NCBI GenBank assembly: GCA_963759875.1
Contig: CAVXBB010000006.1
Location: 1 to 64,000, forward strand
From: JAFAGX01 sp963759875
GTDB lineage: Bacteria > Acidobacteriota > Terriglobia > Terriglobales > Acidobacteriaceae
Direction of reading: 5' to 3'
Length of the DNA stretch: 64,000 nucleotides
Part shown: positions 35,631 through 45,386 of the stretch, piece after piece
Layout: each line of letters begins with the position of its first letter
Numbering within the stretch: position 1 is the first letter of the stretch
Program-made: the position numbers and the translations under genes
The notes under the pieces: generated by a model
What the model saw: only the letters and a program-made list of their open reading frames with translations
What the model was told of the DNA's origin: nothing
Database searches by the model: none

Positions 35631-37046
35631 ATGAATCTCAGAAATTCTTCCTATGCTGATGTTTCGCAGAACAAAGTGGTTGTGTGCTGTCACATTGCCG
35701 CACACTGGGTGTTGGTTGCTTTGGTGGGAGTGTCCGCCGTCGCGCAACAGCCGATCGATGCTGGTCCGCGAAATGCGCACATCGATTCGGCTTTGAAACA
35801 GGTTTCGCCAGCCCGGATTCAAGCCACAATCGAAAAGCTGGTCAGTTTTCAAACGCGCTCTACACTTTCGGCGCAGGATGCCTCGTCAATCGCCGCGGGG
35901 CATGGTATTGGAGCAGCGCGAGAATGGATCAAATCGGAGTTTGAGAGCTATTCAAAAGATTGTGGCGGATGCCTTGAGGTGAAAACTGATACTTTCATCG
36001 AGCAACCAGCTGACCGGATTCCCAAGTCAACAGAGATCACCAACGTTTATGCCGTCTTGAAAGGCACTGTTCCCGAGAGTGCAAACAGAATCGTGCTGGT
36101 CACAGGTCATTACGATTCGCGCAACAGCGATATCTTGGACACGACAGGTGCAGCCCCGGGCGCTAACGATGATGCCAGCGGCACGGCGGTTAGCCTGGAA
36201 TGTGCCCGCGTTCTCAGCAAATTAAAATTCCCTGCAACCGTAATGTTCCTGACAGTAGCTGGCGAAGAACAAGGTTTGAATGGCAGCCGGCATTTTGCGC
36301 AGATGGCCAAAGCGGCAGGATGGAACATCGAAGCCGTTCTGAACAACGACATTGTCGGAGGAGATCGCAGTGCATCGCAGGATCCCAGCGTGGTGCGGGT
36401 GTTTTCCGAAGGTGTGCCAATTGCAGCGACGGATGCTGATTTACGCCTGATTCGCAACCTGGGGGGCGAGAGCGACTCGGCTTCTCGCCAGCTCGCCCGC
36501 TACATCGCGGAAGTCTCACGCACCTACGACGCGGATTTTAAACCTGTGCTGGTTTTCCGCCTGGACCGATATCTGCGCGGCGGCGATCACATTTCGTTCA
36601 ACCAGGCAGGGTACGCAGCCGTGCGCTTGACGGACTTCCGCGAGGACTACAACCATCAGCATCAGAATGTTCGCACGGAAAATGGCGTGGAATATGGCGA
36701 TCTTCCCAAGTTTGTGAATTTCGATTATGTGGCGGCCGTGGCGCGGCTCAACGCAGCTACGCTGGCGACGCTAGCTTCTGCGCCGGCCCCGCCGACGAAT
36801 GTGCATTTGCTGACAAAACAGCTACAGAACGACTCGACTCTCACTTGGGGACCTGCTCCGGGAGCCTCAACCTATGACGTGCTGTGGCGAGCCACTTCCA
36901 GCCCTTACTGGGAGCACGCTCAGTCTGCAGGAAATGTAGCCCGGGTCACATTGCCGATGTCCAAAGATAATGTGATCTTCGCGGTGGCTGCGGTCGATCA
37001 AGAAGGCCAGCGAAGCCCGCCGGTAGTGCCTGTACCCGAGCGCTAA
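35631..37046 (+). CDS. Secreted M28-family zinc aminopeptidase with C-terminal Ig-like/FN3 domain
   Basis: A 471-residue exported peptidase (hydrophobic N-terminal segment about residues 22-40, HWVLVALVGVSAVAQQ). Zinc ligands of family M28 are visible: GHYDSR (H, about 163), GANDDASGTAV (D, about 184), EEQGLNGS (E, about 214), NNDIVGGDRS (D) and the late His in DYNHQHQNVRTENG (about 344). The C-terminal stretch PTNVHLLTKQLQNDSTLTWGPAPGASTYDVLWR resembles a fibronectin type III domain. It would release N-terminal amino acids in the periplasm or on the surface. A rhomboid gene follows, 24-57 bases later depending on its start. Confidence 0.88.
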   Translation: MNLRNSSYADVSQNKVVVCCHIAAHWVLVALVGVSAVAQQPIDAGPRNAHIDSALKQVSPARIQATIEKLVSFQTRSTLSAQDASSIAAGHGIGAAREWIKSEFESYSKDCGGCLEVKTDTFIEQPADRIPKSTEITNVYAVLKGTVPESANRIVLVTGHYDSRNSDILDTTGAAPGANDDASGTAVSLECARVLSKLKFPATVMFLTVAGEEQGLNGSRHFAQMAKAAGWNIEAVLNNDIVGGDRSASQDPSVVRVFSEGVPIAATDADLRLIRNLGGESDSASRQLARYIAEVSRTYDADFKPVLVFRLDRYLRGGDHISFNQAGYAAVRLTDFREDYNHQHQNVRTENGVEYGDLPKFVNFDYVAAVARLNAATLATLASAPAPPTNVHLLTKQLQNDSTLTWGPAPGASTYDVLWRATSSPYWEHAQSAGNVARVTLPMSKDNVIFAVAAVDQEGQRSPPVVPVPER

Positions 37047-37103
37047 CCTGCTAAGATTAAGCTTCGGTCCTTGATTGCTCCTGGGGGACTCACAAACGTC
37101 ATT

Positions 37104-37943
37104 ATGCGTGGCGGACGAACTCTTTCACTAAGCTTCCCTCCGTTTACCTACTGGATCAAGCGCATCATCATCGCTTGCGTCGCCGTTTACTTTCTGCAAG
37201 TGGCGCTCGGGGCATTTTCGCCAAGCGCTGCTGGATATCTGTTTACATTTGGCGCGCTCGTTCCCGCGGCAGTTCTCCACGGCTGGATTTGGCAGCTGGT
37301 TACGTACTCCTTTTTGCATGCCGGGGTAATGCATGTGCTGATCAATATGCTGATGCTCTGGATGTTCGGAGCCCAGGAGGAAACCGATTGGGGCTCAAAG
37401 AAGTTTCTTGAGTTTTATCTTTTCTGCATCGTTGGCGCCGCCCTGACAACCATGGCTGTAGCTTATTCGCCGATTCATGGTGTTAGCCCCTTAACTGCCA
37501 CGATCGGAGCATCAGGTGGCGTTTACGGCGTGCTGATGGCATTCGGCATGCTTTATGGCGACCAGGAAATTTTCATGTTCCCATTGCCATTCATGATGAA
37601 GGCCAAATATATGGTCGCGATAATGATTCTGCTCGTCATTCTCGCGACTTTTCAGCCCTCGCAGGGCGGGATCGCCAACTTTGCGCACCTTGGCGGGTTA
37701 TTCTTCGGCTTCATTTATGTCAAATTCATGCCGCGCCGAGGATTGAGTTACGGGGCCAGCGAGCGGTACTTCAGTCTTCGCAACTCTTATTACCGCTGGA
37801 AGCGCCGCCGAGCTGCCCGTAAATTCGAAGTCTACATGCGCCAGCACAATCGAAAGGTCACCTTCGATGAGCATGGAAACTACATTCCGCCAGATGAAAT
37901 CGATAAGAAGAACGGCGGATCGAAATCCGGTTGGGTGAACTAA
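37104..37943 (+). CDS. Rhomboid intramembrane serine protease
   Basis: Six-helix rhomboid protease cleaving within membrane helices. From ATG 37104 it starts MRGGRTLSLSFPPFTYWIKRIIIACVAVYF; a TTG at 37071 would add 11 residues but no ribosome site supports either. The catalytic serine is in IGASGGVYGVLMAFG (GxSG) and the histidine in ANFAHLGGLFFGF. The L1 loop and HAGVMHVLINMLMLWMFG are also typical. The basic cytoplasmic tail of about 60 residues (YRWKRRRAARKFEVYMRQHNRK) is long for the family. It may be cotranscribed with the M28 peptidase. Confidence 0.88.
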   Translation: MRGGRTLSLSFPPFTYWIKRIIIACVAVYFLQVALGAFSPSAAGYLFTFGALVPAAVLHGWIWQLVTYSFLHAGVMHVLINMLMLWMFGAQEETDWGSKKFLEFYLFCIVGAALTTMAVAYSPIHGVSPLTATIGASGGVYGVLMAFGMLYGDQEIFMFPLPFMMKAKYMVAIMILLVILATFQPSQGGIANFAHLGGLFFGFIYVKFMPRRGLSYGASERYFSLRNSYYRWKRRRAARKFEVYMRQHNRKVTFDEHGNYIPPDEIDKKNGGSKSGWVN

Positions 37944-37999
37944 CCCAGCCGACCCGCCGGCCCTGATCTAATGCTAATCGACGCTTCGGGCGTACTGAA

Positions 38000-38944
38000 C
38001 TAACGAACCAACCATTCAGTCACTGCGTGCATGCGAACCAGTAGTGGTGCGTATGTCTGCACAGCGAAAGGTGCAATTGCTAGGATCGCGGATAAGGCAT
38101 ATAGCCGAGACGTATTGCCCTTCGGCACTGGCTCCGTCCAGTTGAACAGGCGGCTTACACGCGTCATGAGCGGTGTACCGGTACGCCAGAGGAGAGCCGA
38201 GGTCAGGGTGCATGACGGTTGCACCGGAGCGAATCGCGAGAGCTTGATCAGCGCGGATGCGAGATCGAGCGCCTCGGACGGGCTCGAAACTGCCGCATCA
38301 TCGGCCGCCATCTCCGAGACATCGGACCACGCCGAGTCAAGCCAACCGCTACCTGGAAAGGCGCTGAAGCAAAGTAGTAGCTTCTTCACATTGTCATGAG
38401 TTCGTATGTGCGCCATTTCATGTCTGAGTGCCACTTCCAATTCCGCTGGAGTTAGGATCGCTGCCGCGGGTTCAGAAATCAGCACTCGCGGTTCCCAGAT
38501 GCCCGCGACGGTGAGTATCGGATCAAATAACGGAACCCGCAAAGTCGGGATCGTGGATCCCGGGTCGATGCGTGTGGCTCCTCCAGTCCACGTCGATACA
38601 ACTTGAGATGTTTTTCTCTGTACAGCGACGGCCCGAGAAAACGATAGAAACAGCCACATCAAGGCGGCTATCGCCAGTGCCACCAATGCCGGCCCAAGCG
38701 GTTCTTCAATGTCAGCAGGCTCCAGGATCAGGAAAGACGGGAGTAGGTACAGCGCAGTAAGCGCGACGGATGCAGCCAAGGGGAACAGGCGCAGGCAGAA
38801 GAGGAAATCCGCAGCTCGTGACGCAGGCAGCGATCGCAAAAATCTAATGCCGATTCGAGTGGCCAGGCTTATGGTCAAGGAGGATGCGCAATACAGGAGA
38901 ATAAAAGTCGCCAGGGTAACCGCGACGAGACGCAGCGCAAACAT
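38000..38944 (-). CDS. M56 (BlaR1-like) membrane metalloprotease without sensor domain
   Basis: A 314-residue membrane protein with about four helices. The zinc-protease motif HEMAH (about residues 189-193, inside ELEVALRHEMAHIRTHDN) is followed by the third ligand region SEMAADDAA. BlaR1/MecR1 proteins cleave or inactivate the partner repressor on signal. Here the protein ends with a hydrophobic segment and lacks the usual extracellular penicillin-binding sensor domain. The partner blaI is directly upstream in one operon with a one-base stop/start overlap (TAATG). The signal sensed is unknown. Confidence 0.85.
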   Translation of the reverse strand: MFALRLVAVTLATFILLYCASSLTISLATRIGIRFLRSLPASRAADFLFCLRLFPLAASVALTALYLLPSFLILEPADIEEPLGPALVALAIAALMWLFLSFSRAVAVQRKTSQVVSTWTGGATRIDPGSTIPTLRVPLFDPILTVAGIWEPRVLISEPAAAILTPAELEVALRHEMAHIRTHDNVKKLLLCFSAFPGSGWLDSAWSDVSEMAADDAAVSSPSEALDLASALIKLSRFAPVQPSCTLTSALLWRTGTPLMTRVSRLFNWTEPVPKGNTSRLYALSAILAIAPFAVQTYAPLLVRMHAVTEWLVR

Positions 38945-39372
38945 TAGCGTGTCTCCCTTTTCCGCAATTCGCGGCGTTTACGCTCGACCAGTTCCTGCAA
39001 CTCGTCGAGTAGCTTGGCATCGTGCTCGCTAATGGCCTCTACAAAGTAAGATAGTGGAAGTGATGATGTCCCGTTAAACGCTAGAACGTGTCGGATCGCA
39101 TGATCGGCCGCAGCTTTTTGATACTCTTCACGCGTGTGACGCACGGTGTAACGAAATGCCCGTCCTTCAGCTTCCCGGTCAAGCAATTGCTTCTTATACA
39201 GCCGATCCAGGGTTGTCATGACCGTGGTATAAGCAACGTTGAGCTCGCACCCGATCAGCAGCTCGCGAACGGTGGCGCTCTGACGCTTCCAAAGCTCCTC
39301 GAGCAGCCGCTCTTCAAGTGGCCCGAGCTGTCGTTTCGTAGTTGATCTGAAAAATTCGAAAATCCGAGCCAT
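38944..39372 (-). CDS. BlaI/MecI/CopY-family winged-helix repressor
   Basis: A DNA-binding regulator of 142 residues from ATG 39372; the open frame upstream has no family-like text. The winged helix starts LGPLEERLLEELWKRQSATVRELLIGCELNVAYTTVMTTLDRLYKKQLLDREAEGRAFRYTVRHTREEY, the BlaI signature. The C-terminal helical dimerisation part follows. It normally represses a target until its M56 partner cleaves it; that partner follows immediately with overlapping TAATG, so translation is coupled. The 235-base upstream region shared with the divergent TonB receptor carries two copies of CAAGCTTAC (39432-39440 and 39459-39467), possible operator halves. Confidence 0.88.
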   Translation of the reverse strand: MARIFEFFRSTTKRQLGPLEERLLEELWKRQSATVRELLIGCELNVAYTTVMTTLDRLYKKQLLDREAEGRAFRYTVRHTREEYQKAAADHAIRHVLAFNGTSSLPLSYFVEAISEHDAKLLDELQELVERKRRELRKRETR

Positions 39373-39607
39373 GCCTTTCGATCCGTCAGCTTGCAGCGCG
39401 GAAGGGCACCGAATTTCTGCGCGCAATTGTGCAAGCTTACCAAGCCCGCAAGCGATGTCAAGCTTACGGCTTGTGGAGTAGCGGACACGAACGGCTACGA
39501 CTGCTGGTAGTAATTCCCGCGGTGTGGTTAGTTAACAGGGGTGAGGGCAACTCATTACCGACTTTGATCGTTGCGGAATATGGTCTTCATTCCGGGAAAT
39601 TCTATAA

Positions 39608-42600
39608 ATGCCTGTCAAAAACAGAACCGCTGCGCGTGGACTCAGCGCCAGCCTTGTGCTCATGTGCTTTATTCTTGCGATCGCTTCATTGCAAGCGCAG
39701 AATGCGGCGGGCTCGCTTCGGGGCGTGGTTCAGGACTCAAGCGGCGCCCGAATTCCGCACGCCAGAATCAGCCTGCACCAGCATGGATCAAGCTTCGAAC
39801 GTGAGGGTAAGACTAACGATCGCGGAGAGTTTCGCCTTGATGATCTGCAACCGGGGGACTACCAGCTTACGGTTACCGCTCCGGGATTCGGAGAAGCCAA
39901 CACAGCAGTAGAGCTGATCGTTAGTTCAGTGCGGGATTATGTCATCACGATTAGGCCAATCGGCGCGAAAGAAAGCGTGCAGGTGGAATCGCAGCCCGCG
40001 TCGGTGACCACGCAACCTATTGACCTGGCTAGCGCCGTCCACCAAACCGCGGTAATGTCTAAGGACCTCGACACCTTACCCCTGGTGGCACGCAGCTTCG
40101 CCAATATCGCATATCTCGCCGCCGGAACCGAACCGGTCGAGCCCTCCGACCCTACCAAAGCTCGCATCACTGCGATATCGACAGGCGGAAGCTCCGGCCT
40201 CAATAATGTGCTCTCCGTTGATGGGGCCGACAACTCCGACGATTGGATAGGCGGCTTTTTGCAGAACTTCTCACCCGAGATGATCCAGGAATTCTCGATG
40301 CAAACCGCCCAGCAAGATGCTGATACTGGCGGCACGACCGCTGGTTCCGTCGTCATTACTACCAAGCGTGGAACCGATGATTGGCACGGCGATTTCGCAT
40401 TTTTCGATCGCCAAGCGGCACTGAATGCGCGCTTTCCGATTGAGAATCCTGCGCCCAACCCCAAACAGCCATTCTCCCGGCAAAACTACGTCGGCACCAT
40501 GGGAGGCCCGATTAAAAAAGACAAACTGTGGTTTTTTGCCGGATACGAGTTTGTGCATGAGAATGCCAGTATTGCTTACAGCCCGACCAGCACCACGCAG
40601 TTCCAAGCACTCGCAACGCTTGCTTCTGAGCGGCTTATTCCCGGCCTAAGTTCAATCGCGGTGCCAAATGTTGTGCCGATTCCTTTCCGCGACAATGATG
40701 GCTCGGCCCGGCTCGACTGGTCGCAATCGCAAAAATCAAACTGGTTCTTGCGTGCTTCAGGCGATAGCTACATCTCTCACAACGCCCTGGTGCAGCAAGG
40801 GACTTTGCCTTCTACCGGACTCACCACACACAACAATTATTGGAACGCAGTGATCAGTAATACCTACAGTTTCGACGTCGCTTGGGTCGGGACCCTTACC
40901 CTGGCCGCGAGTGAACTGCACCTCACGCAGGCGCGCAACTCGGATCTAGGCTTCGCGTTGGCTTTTCCTTTCAGTTCAACGTCGCTCACTGTTTCAGGCT
41001 TTGAAACCTTCGGTGACAATCAATTCGCAACTCCAATCACTTTTTTCCCTGACCTGCGCAATCAGGAAAAATATCAGTTTCGTTACGACGTGAGCCATTC
41101 TAGCGGCAGACATGCCCCTAAGTTTGGGATCAACTTTGTTCACGAGCCGGTGCTTAGCGGCGCTTTTCCCAGCAACACGGAAACCCTTTATCAATTCCCC
41201 CAAAATCCGACATATTACTTAACCCAACCCCGATCAGTTTTCATCGGGGACATGCAGGCGGGAGCGTCGACGTCGAACCTGGGCGGGGCATTTTCACAAG
41301 ACGTGCAGCGATTGGCTTTTTACGGGGAAGATTCCTGGCGAGTGACACCGCGTCTGACCATCAATTATGGATTGCGCTACCAGACGACTTTTGGCCTCTT
41401 CGAAGCTTCTGGCCGGAACCAGCTACAGAATCCAGCCTATCTGACGTTGCAGGCGCTTGGCATTCCGCTCCAGCAGGGCGCGCCACACGATTACCGCGAC
41501 CAATTCGGGCCACGGCTGGGAATCGCTTACGCTCCCGGCGATAGCGGCAAGACCGTCATTCGCGCCGGCTTTGGACTTTTCTATGACGATCTCGCACAGA
41601 ACGGATGGGCAACCGCATTCCAGGCCGTGAATAATCCCGTTGGCACGTGCACCTTCAGCAATGTTCCGGGAAATTACACGTTGATAGGCAATGGATGTGT
41701 TGTTGGTGGTGCAAGTGCCAATGCCAACCTGATCGCCTCCAACTACAAAACACCATACAACATTCACGCGACTGCTGGAGTTCAGCACGTGTTTGATGAC
41801 CACTGGATAGTTAGCGCTGATTACACCCACGAAGAAGGGAATCATGGCTACCGGGCGTATGGATATACGAGTGGCGTCAATCTTTTCACACCCCTGATCT
41901 CAGTTTCCGATCCCAACTATGCGGCTGATCAGGCGAGTGTTGTGCCCAATCTGAACCTTTTTAAGTCAGATAATCGCTCGAGCTACAACGCCCTGATGCT
42001 CCATTTGCAAGGCAATGTTTCCCAGCGGTTCAGCCTGATTGCGAACTACACCTTGTCGCGCGCTGAGACTTGGGGCTGCGTGCTGGGGGAACTCTTTGAT
42101 TACGTGAACGGCGTATGTAATCCTCTAAACCCGTTTGGACCTGGCGACTACGGCCCATCCGGAGAGAATGTGACGCATCGTTTTGTGCTCGCAGGCACTT
42201 TGCATCTGCCAGGGGGATTTGAGCTGAGCACCTTGACTCAAGCCGAGAGTGCCCGGCCATTTACGATCACCACCGCGGATAACAGTCAGCGCATTTCGGT
42301 GAACGGCGTGCCCACAACTCTAGACGAATTTCGTGGCACTCCTTACGTTCAAGCAGACCTGCGTGTCAGTCGGCCGTTCCTTTTTGGTGAACGGTGGGCA
42401 GTGGTTCCGTTTGTCGAATTCTTCAACCTGTTCAACCGTAATAACTCTGGCGCGAACTACATTGCCAATATCGCGAGCCTCCCGGTTCCGGCAGCAGACC
42501 AACAATCGGGAAATGTGACAGCAATCTGCACAAATGCTGCATGTACAGCCACGAGACCTGTCACTGGCTTGCAACAGCTCGCCATTCCCGCCGGCGCGCT

Positions 42601-42676
42601 AGGCGATTTCTTCGGTCCCGGTACTACCGTCGGCGTCCCTTTTGCCGCGCAGATTGGGGCGCGAGTCACGTTTTAA
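39608..42676 (+). CDS. TonB-dependent receptor with carboxypeptidase-regulatory N-terminal domain (Oar-like)
   Basis: A 1022-residue outer-membrane protein of the Acidobacteria-expanded Oar/TonB type. The signal peptide is residues 1-32 (LSASLVLMCFILAIASLQAQ). Next is a carboxypeptidase-regulatory Ig-like domain, GSLRGVVQDSSGARIPHARISL to about residue 110. The plug has VDGADNSDDWIGGFLQNFSPEMIQEFSMQT (about 196-225) and the barrel follows to the C-terminus. Its last residues, PFAAQIGARVTF, end in the Phe typical of barrel proteins. It probably imports a large or polymeric substrate with TonB energy. No SusD-like partner is present, as is usual in this phylum. Divergent from blaI, which may regulate it. 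Confidence 0.9.
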   Translation: MPVKNRTAARGLSASLVLMCFILAIASLQAQNAAGSLRGVVQDSSGARIPHARISLHQHGSSFEREGKTNDRGEFRLDDLQPGDYQLTVTAPGFGEANTAVELIVSSVRDYVITIRPIGAKESVQVESQPASVTTQPIDLASAVHQTAVMSKDLDTLPLVARSFANIAYLAAGTEPVEPSDPTKARITAISTGGSSGLNNVLSVDGADNSDDWIGGFLQNFSPEMIQEFSMQTAQQDADTGGTTAGSVVITTKRGTDDWHGDFAFFDRQAALNARFPIENPAPNPKQPFSRQNYVGTMGGPIKKDKLWFFAGYEFVHENASIAYSPTSTTQFQALATLASERLIPGLSSIAVPNVVPIPFRDNDGSARLDWSQSQKSNWFLRASGDSYISHNALVQQGTLPSTGLTTHNNYWNAVISNTYSFDVAWVGTLTLAASELHLTQARNSDLGFALAFPFSSTSLTVSGFETFGDNQFATPITFFPDLRNQEKYQFRYDVSHSSGRHAPKFGINFVHEPVLSGAFPSNTETLYQFPQNPTYYLTQPRSVFIGDMQAGASTSNLGGAFSQDVQRLAFYGEDSWRVTPRLTINYGLRYQTTFGLFEASGRNQLQNPAYLTLQALGIPLQQGAPHDYRDQFGPRLGIAYAPGDSGKTVIRAGFGLFYDDLAQNGWATAFQAVNNPVGTCTFSNVPGNYTLIGNGCVVGGASANANLIASNYKTPYNIHATAGVQHVFDDHWIVSADYTHEEGNHGYRAYGYTSGVNLFTPLISVSDPNYAADQASVVPNLNLFKSDNRSSYNALMLHLQGNVSQRFSLIANYTLSRAETWGCVLGELFDYVNGVCNPLNPFGPGDYGPSGENVTHRFVLAGTLHLPGGFELSTLTQAESARPFTITTADNSQRISVNGVPTTLDEFRGTPYVQADLRVSRPFLFGERWAVVPFVEFFNLFNRNNSGANYIANIASLPVPAADQQSGNVTAICTNAACTATRPVTGLQQLAIPAGALGDFFGPGTTVGVPFAAQIGARVTF

Positions 42677-42768
42677 AGCCGTAATTCATACCTTTCAATG
42701 TTCCGGCAGACCTGTTGGAATGCTGTGCTTTGACACTGCTCGCATACACTGTTTAATCTTGGCACTGG

Positions 42769-43941
42769 ATGACCGCAAGGCTAACAGGGATGGTTGTTCT
42801 GATAGTTGCAACCTTTCCATTCATCTATTACTTGATCGCTTTGTATAGTTCCTGGCTTTTTTTTCACGCTGAAAAAGGTACGCAACCGGCAACTCCCGAC
42901 TTTACCCCGCCTGTCAGTAACCTTAAGCCCATTCGCGGTGTAGATCCCGATGCATACGAGAACTTTGCCAGTTTTTGCCGCCAGGATTATCCCCAATACG
43001 AGTTGCTTTTCTGCGTCGGCGATAAGGATGATCCGGCAGTGCCAGTGCTGGAGAGGTTGGCACATGATTTCCCCGATCGGCGAATCCGGGTCTTATTCGG
43101 CAGTGGCAGCAATGCTCCCAATGACAAAGTGGCCAAATTGGCTCGCCTGGTGAGCGAGGCACAATATGAAGTCGTGGTAATTAGCGATAGCGATGTACGC
43201 GCGCGCCCCGATTATTTGCGAACCATAGTCGCGCCGCTGATCGATCCCAAAGTCGGTGCGGTGACGTGCTTGTACGTGCCGATCGAAGAGAAATCACTGC
43301 CGCAGAGTCTTCAGACGATCGGAATGATTTCCGACTTTTATCCCGGTATTCTGGTCGCACGGCAATTAGACGGGGTTAAATTTGCTCTGGGAACAACCAT
43401 TGCCACCACTCGCGCCCGGCTCGCAGGATTCGGGGGTTATCGTGCAATTGAAAACCGTCCGGGCGACGATCTTCTCGTCGGCCGTTTAATCGCAGAACAG
43501 GGCTACAAAGTTGAACTTTTACCCTACGCCATCCAGACTGTCGCTGATTACGAGTCCATGCCCGACCTTCTTCAGAAGCGCATGCGTTGGGTCGTGGTGA
43601 TGCGGCACATGCGACCCTGGGGTCATCTTGGGCTTCTGCTGACTCAAGGCTTACCGTGGTCCCTTGCGGCGGTTGCGGTTCAACCCACCTGGGGTGTGGC
43701 CCTCGGCTATCTCGGTACCTACATGGTTCTGCGGATCGCCATGAGTTGGATCGTTGGGGTACAAGGTCTGAGACAGAAAGTACTTTGGAAAAAACTGTGG
43801 CTCATCCCGGTGTGGGACGCGATGGCGTTCTGCATCTGGCTGATCAGTTTTGGACGAAATACGGTTCGCTGGCGCGGCGGACAATATTACATTCGTGATG
43901 GGGTTTTGGTCCCTGCCGCCGCGAATACGATAAAACAATAG
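42769..43941 (+). CDS. hpnI: GT2 glycosyltransferase, HpnI/ceramide glucosyltransferase-like
   Basis: A membrane-anchored family-2 glycosyltransferase (390 residues). Hydrophobic N-terminal segment about residues 8-28, then catalytic domain: VSNLKPIRGVDPDAYENFASFCRQDYPQYELLFCVGDKDDPA, DxD-type VVISDSDVRARPDYL (about 137-151), GTTIATTRARLAGFGGYRAIENRPGDDLLVGRLIAEQGYKVEL. The C-terminal KRMRWVVVMR box resembles the (Q/R)xxRW motif. C-terminal helices follow. This matches HpnI of hopanoid glucosamine biosynthesis and ceramide glucosyltransferases. No other hopanoid genes are in the window, so hopanoid versus sphingolipid acceptor stays open. It converges on the SQD1-like gene with a hairpin in the gap. 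Confidence 0.8.
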   Translation: MTARLTGMVVLIVATFPFIYYLIALYSSWLFFHAEKGTQPATPDFTPPVSNLKPIRGVDPDAYENFASFCRQDYPQYELLFCVGDKDDPAVPVLERLAHDFPDRRIRVLFGSGSNAPNDKVAKLARLVSEAQYEVVVISDSDVRARPDYLRTIVAPLIDPKVGAVTCLYVPIEEKSLPQSLQTIGMISDFYPGILVARQLDGVKFALGTTIATTRARLAGFGGYRAIENRPGDDLLVGRLIAEQGYKVELLPYAIQTVADYESMPDLLQKRMRWVVVMRHMRPWGHLGLLLTQGLPWSLAAVAVQPTWGVALGYLGTYMVLRIAMSWIVGVQGLRQKVLWKKLWLIPVWDAMAFCIWLISFGRNTVRWRGGQYYIRDGVLVPAAANTIKQ

Positions 43942-43942
43942 C

Positions 43943-43959
43943 TTTGCCGGACGGGCAAA
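43943..43959. terminator. Possible bidirectional hairpin terminator
   Basis: TTTGCC-GGACG-GGCAAA, a perfect six-pair inverted repeat with a five-base loop in the 25-base gap between two convergent genes. The flanking A and T runs are short, so it would be a weak terminator in either direction. Confidence 0.4.
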
Positions 43960-43966
43960 ACAGCGC

Positions 43967-45259
43967 TTACGGTTTGCTGTACTCCGCTTCTGGCTTCGCC
44001 GCAGTGCTGCGCCGCCCGTTCGTTTTAGCCGAGGCTAGTGTTTCGAGGTCTGCCTCGGTTGCCGGGATCGGATTCAGTTCCGCCGTCTGCGTCTGACGAT
44101 CGTTTCGCGCCTCTCGCCAGTTCACCTTGGGCATCATCATCGAAGTGTCCACGCGGTCGCGATATCGCATGGCGATGTTCATGAGTGAATCAAGCAGGGA
44201 ATCCGACAGGAGATGCGGCACCAATCCGAGTTCGATCAGCCTTGAGTGCTTGGCATTGTAATAATGTTCTTCGGCTTCAACCCGCGGATCGGGGATGTGG
44301 TTGAGTTCGACTTGCAAGCCTAGCTTCCTGCCGGCAGTCTGCACCATGCGCGCCAAATCAAGCACCGAGAACTGCTCAGTAAACTGATTGAATACTCGGA
44401 ATTCGCCTTTGCGGGCAGGATTCAGGCAGGCAATCTCAATGCAGCGCACAGTGTCACGAATGTCCAGGAAGCCTCGCGTCTGTCCGCCTTTGCCATAAAC
44501 CGTGAGCGGCATTCCAATCGCTGCCTGCACACAGAAACGGTTTAGCACCGTACCGAACACCTCGTCGTAATCAAAACGATTGATTAACGCCTCGTGCATG
44601 GCCACTTCTTCGCTCATCGTGCCGTAAACTACGCCCTGGTTTAGATCCGTGGCACGCAACCCCCAAATTTTGCACGTGAACATTATGTTGTGGCTGTCGT
44701 GAACCTTCGACAGGTGATAAAAAGAGCCGGGCTGCTTGGGATATGGGAGCACATCTTTGCGGCCGTTGTGCTCGATGGTGATGTAGCCTTCTTCGATGTC
44801 GATGTTGGGCGTGCCGTACTCGCCCATGGTCCCGAGCTTAATCAAGTGGCATTCGGGCGCGAATTCGCGCAGAGCGAACAGCAGGTTTAGCGTTCCGACA
44901 ACATTGTTGACCTGCGTGAACACAGCGTGCTTGCGGTCGATCATGGAATACGGAGCGGCACGCTGTTCGGCAAAATGCACCACAGCATCGGGCTGGAATC
45001 CCTTAATAGTTGTGGAGAGAAAATCGTAATCCATCACGTCGCCGACAAACAGTCGCATCTCTTTGCCGGTAACTTCACGCCAGGTCTTGAGACGCTCGGA
45101 AAGAGGGCGGATGGGCGTTAACGTCTCTGCCCCAACCTCATGGTCCCACTGTCGCCGAATGAAATTGTCAACTATGGCAACGGAATGCCCCTTGTTCGAC
45201 AGGTACAGCGCAGTCGCCCAGCCACAGTACCCATCACCACCCAGAACAGCAATTCTCAT
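43967..45259 (-). CDS. UDP-sulfoquinovose synthase-like (SQD1/SqdB) sugar-nucleotide epimerase
   Basis: A 430-residue extended SDR enzyme. The NAD-binding loop GGDGYCGWATAL is at residues 8-19. The SQD1-type segment RRQWDHEVGAETLTPI (about 35-50) is followed by GDVMDYDFLSTTI, HFAEQRAAPYSMID (about 95-108), KLGTMGEYGTPNIDIEEGYI and the catalytic YHLSK (about 182-186). SQD1/SqdB enzymes make UDP-sulfoquinovose from UDP-glucose and sulfite for sulfolipid or, in archaea (Agl3), N-glycans. The C-terminal 40 residues (ETLASAKTNGRRSTAAKPEAEYSKP) are unlike the family. Ribosome site AGGAGG lies just upstream on the minus strand. First of the envelope-glycan cluster. Confidence 0.85.
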   Translation of the reverse strand: MRIAVLGGDGYCGWATALYLSNKGHSVAIVDNFIRRQWDHEVGAETLTPIRPLSERLKTWREVTGKEMRLFVGDVMDYDFLSTTIKGFQPDAVVHFAEQRAAPYSMIDRKHAVFTQVNNVVGTLNLLFALREFAPECHLIKLGTMGEYGTPNIDIEEGYITIEHNGRKDVLPYPKQPGSFYHLSKVHDSHNIMFTCKIWGLRATDLNQGVVYGTMSEEVAMHEALINRFDYDEVFGTVLNRFCVQAAIGMPLTVYGKGGQTRGFLDIRDTVRCIEIACLNPARKGEFRVFNQFTEQFSVLDLARMVQTAGRKLGLQVELNHIPDPRVEAEEHYYNAKHSRLIELGLVPHLLSDSLLDSLMNIAMRYRDRVDTSMMMPKVNWREARNDRQTQTAELNPIPATEADLETLASAKTNGRRSTAAKPEAEYSKP

Positions 45260-45386
45260 TGCCCCTCCTGACCTGCAAGTTCGATGATCCCTGGGAATGC
45301 GTTCGTTACTATTTCAACAATGCTGATTCAGATGAAGGTAATTCAGATATCGTTATCCAGGACTGATTGCATTCGATATTGAACAA

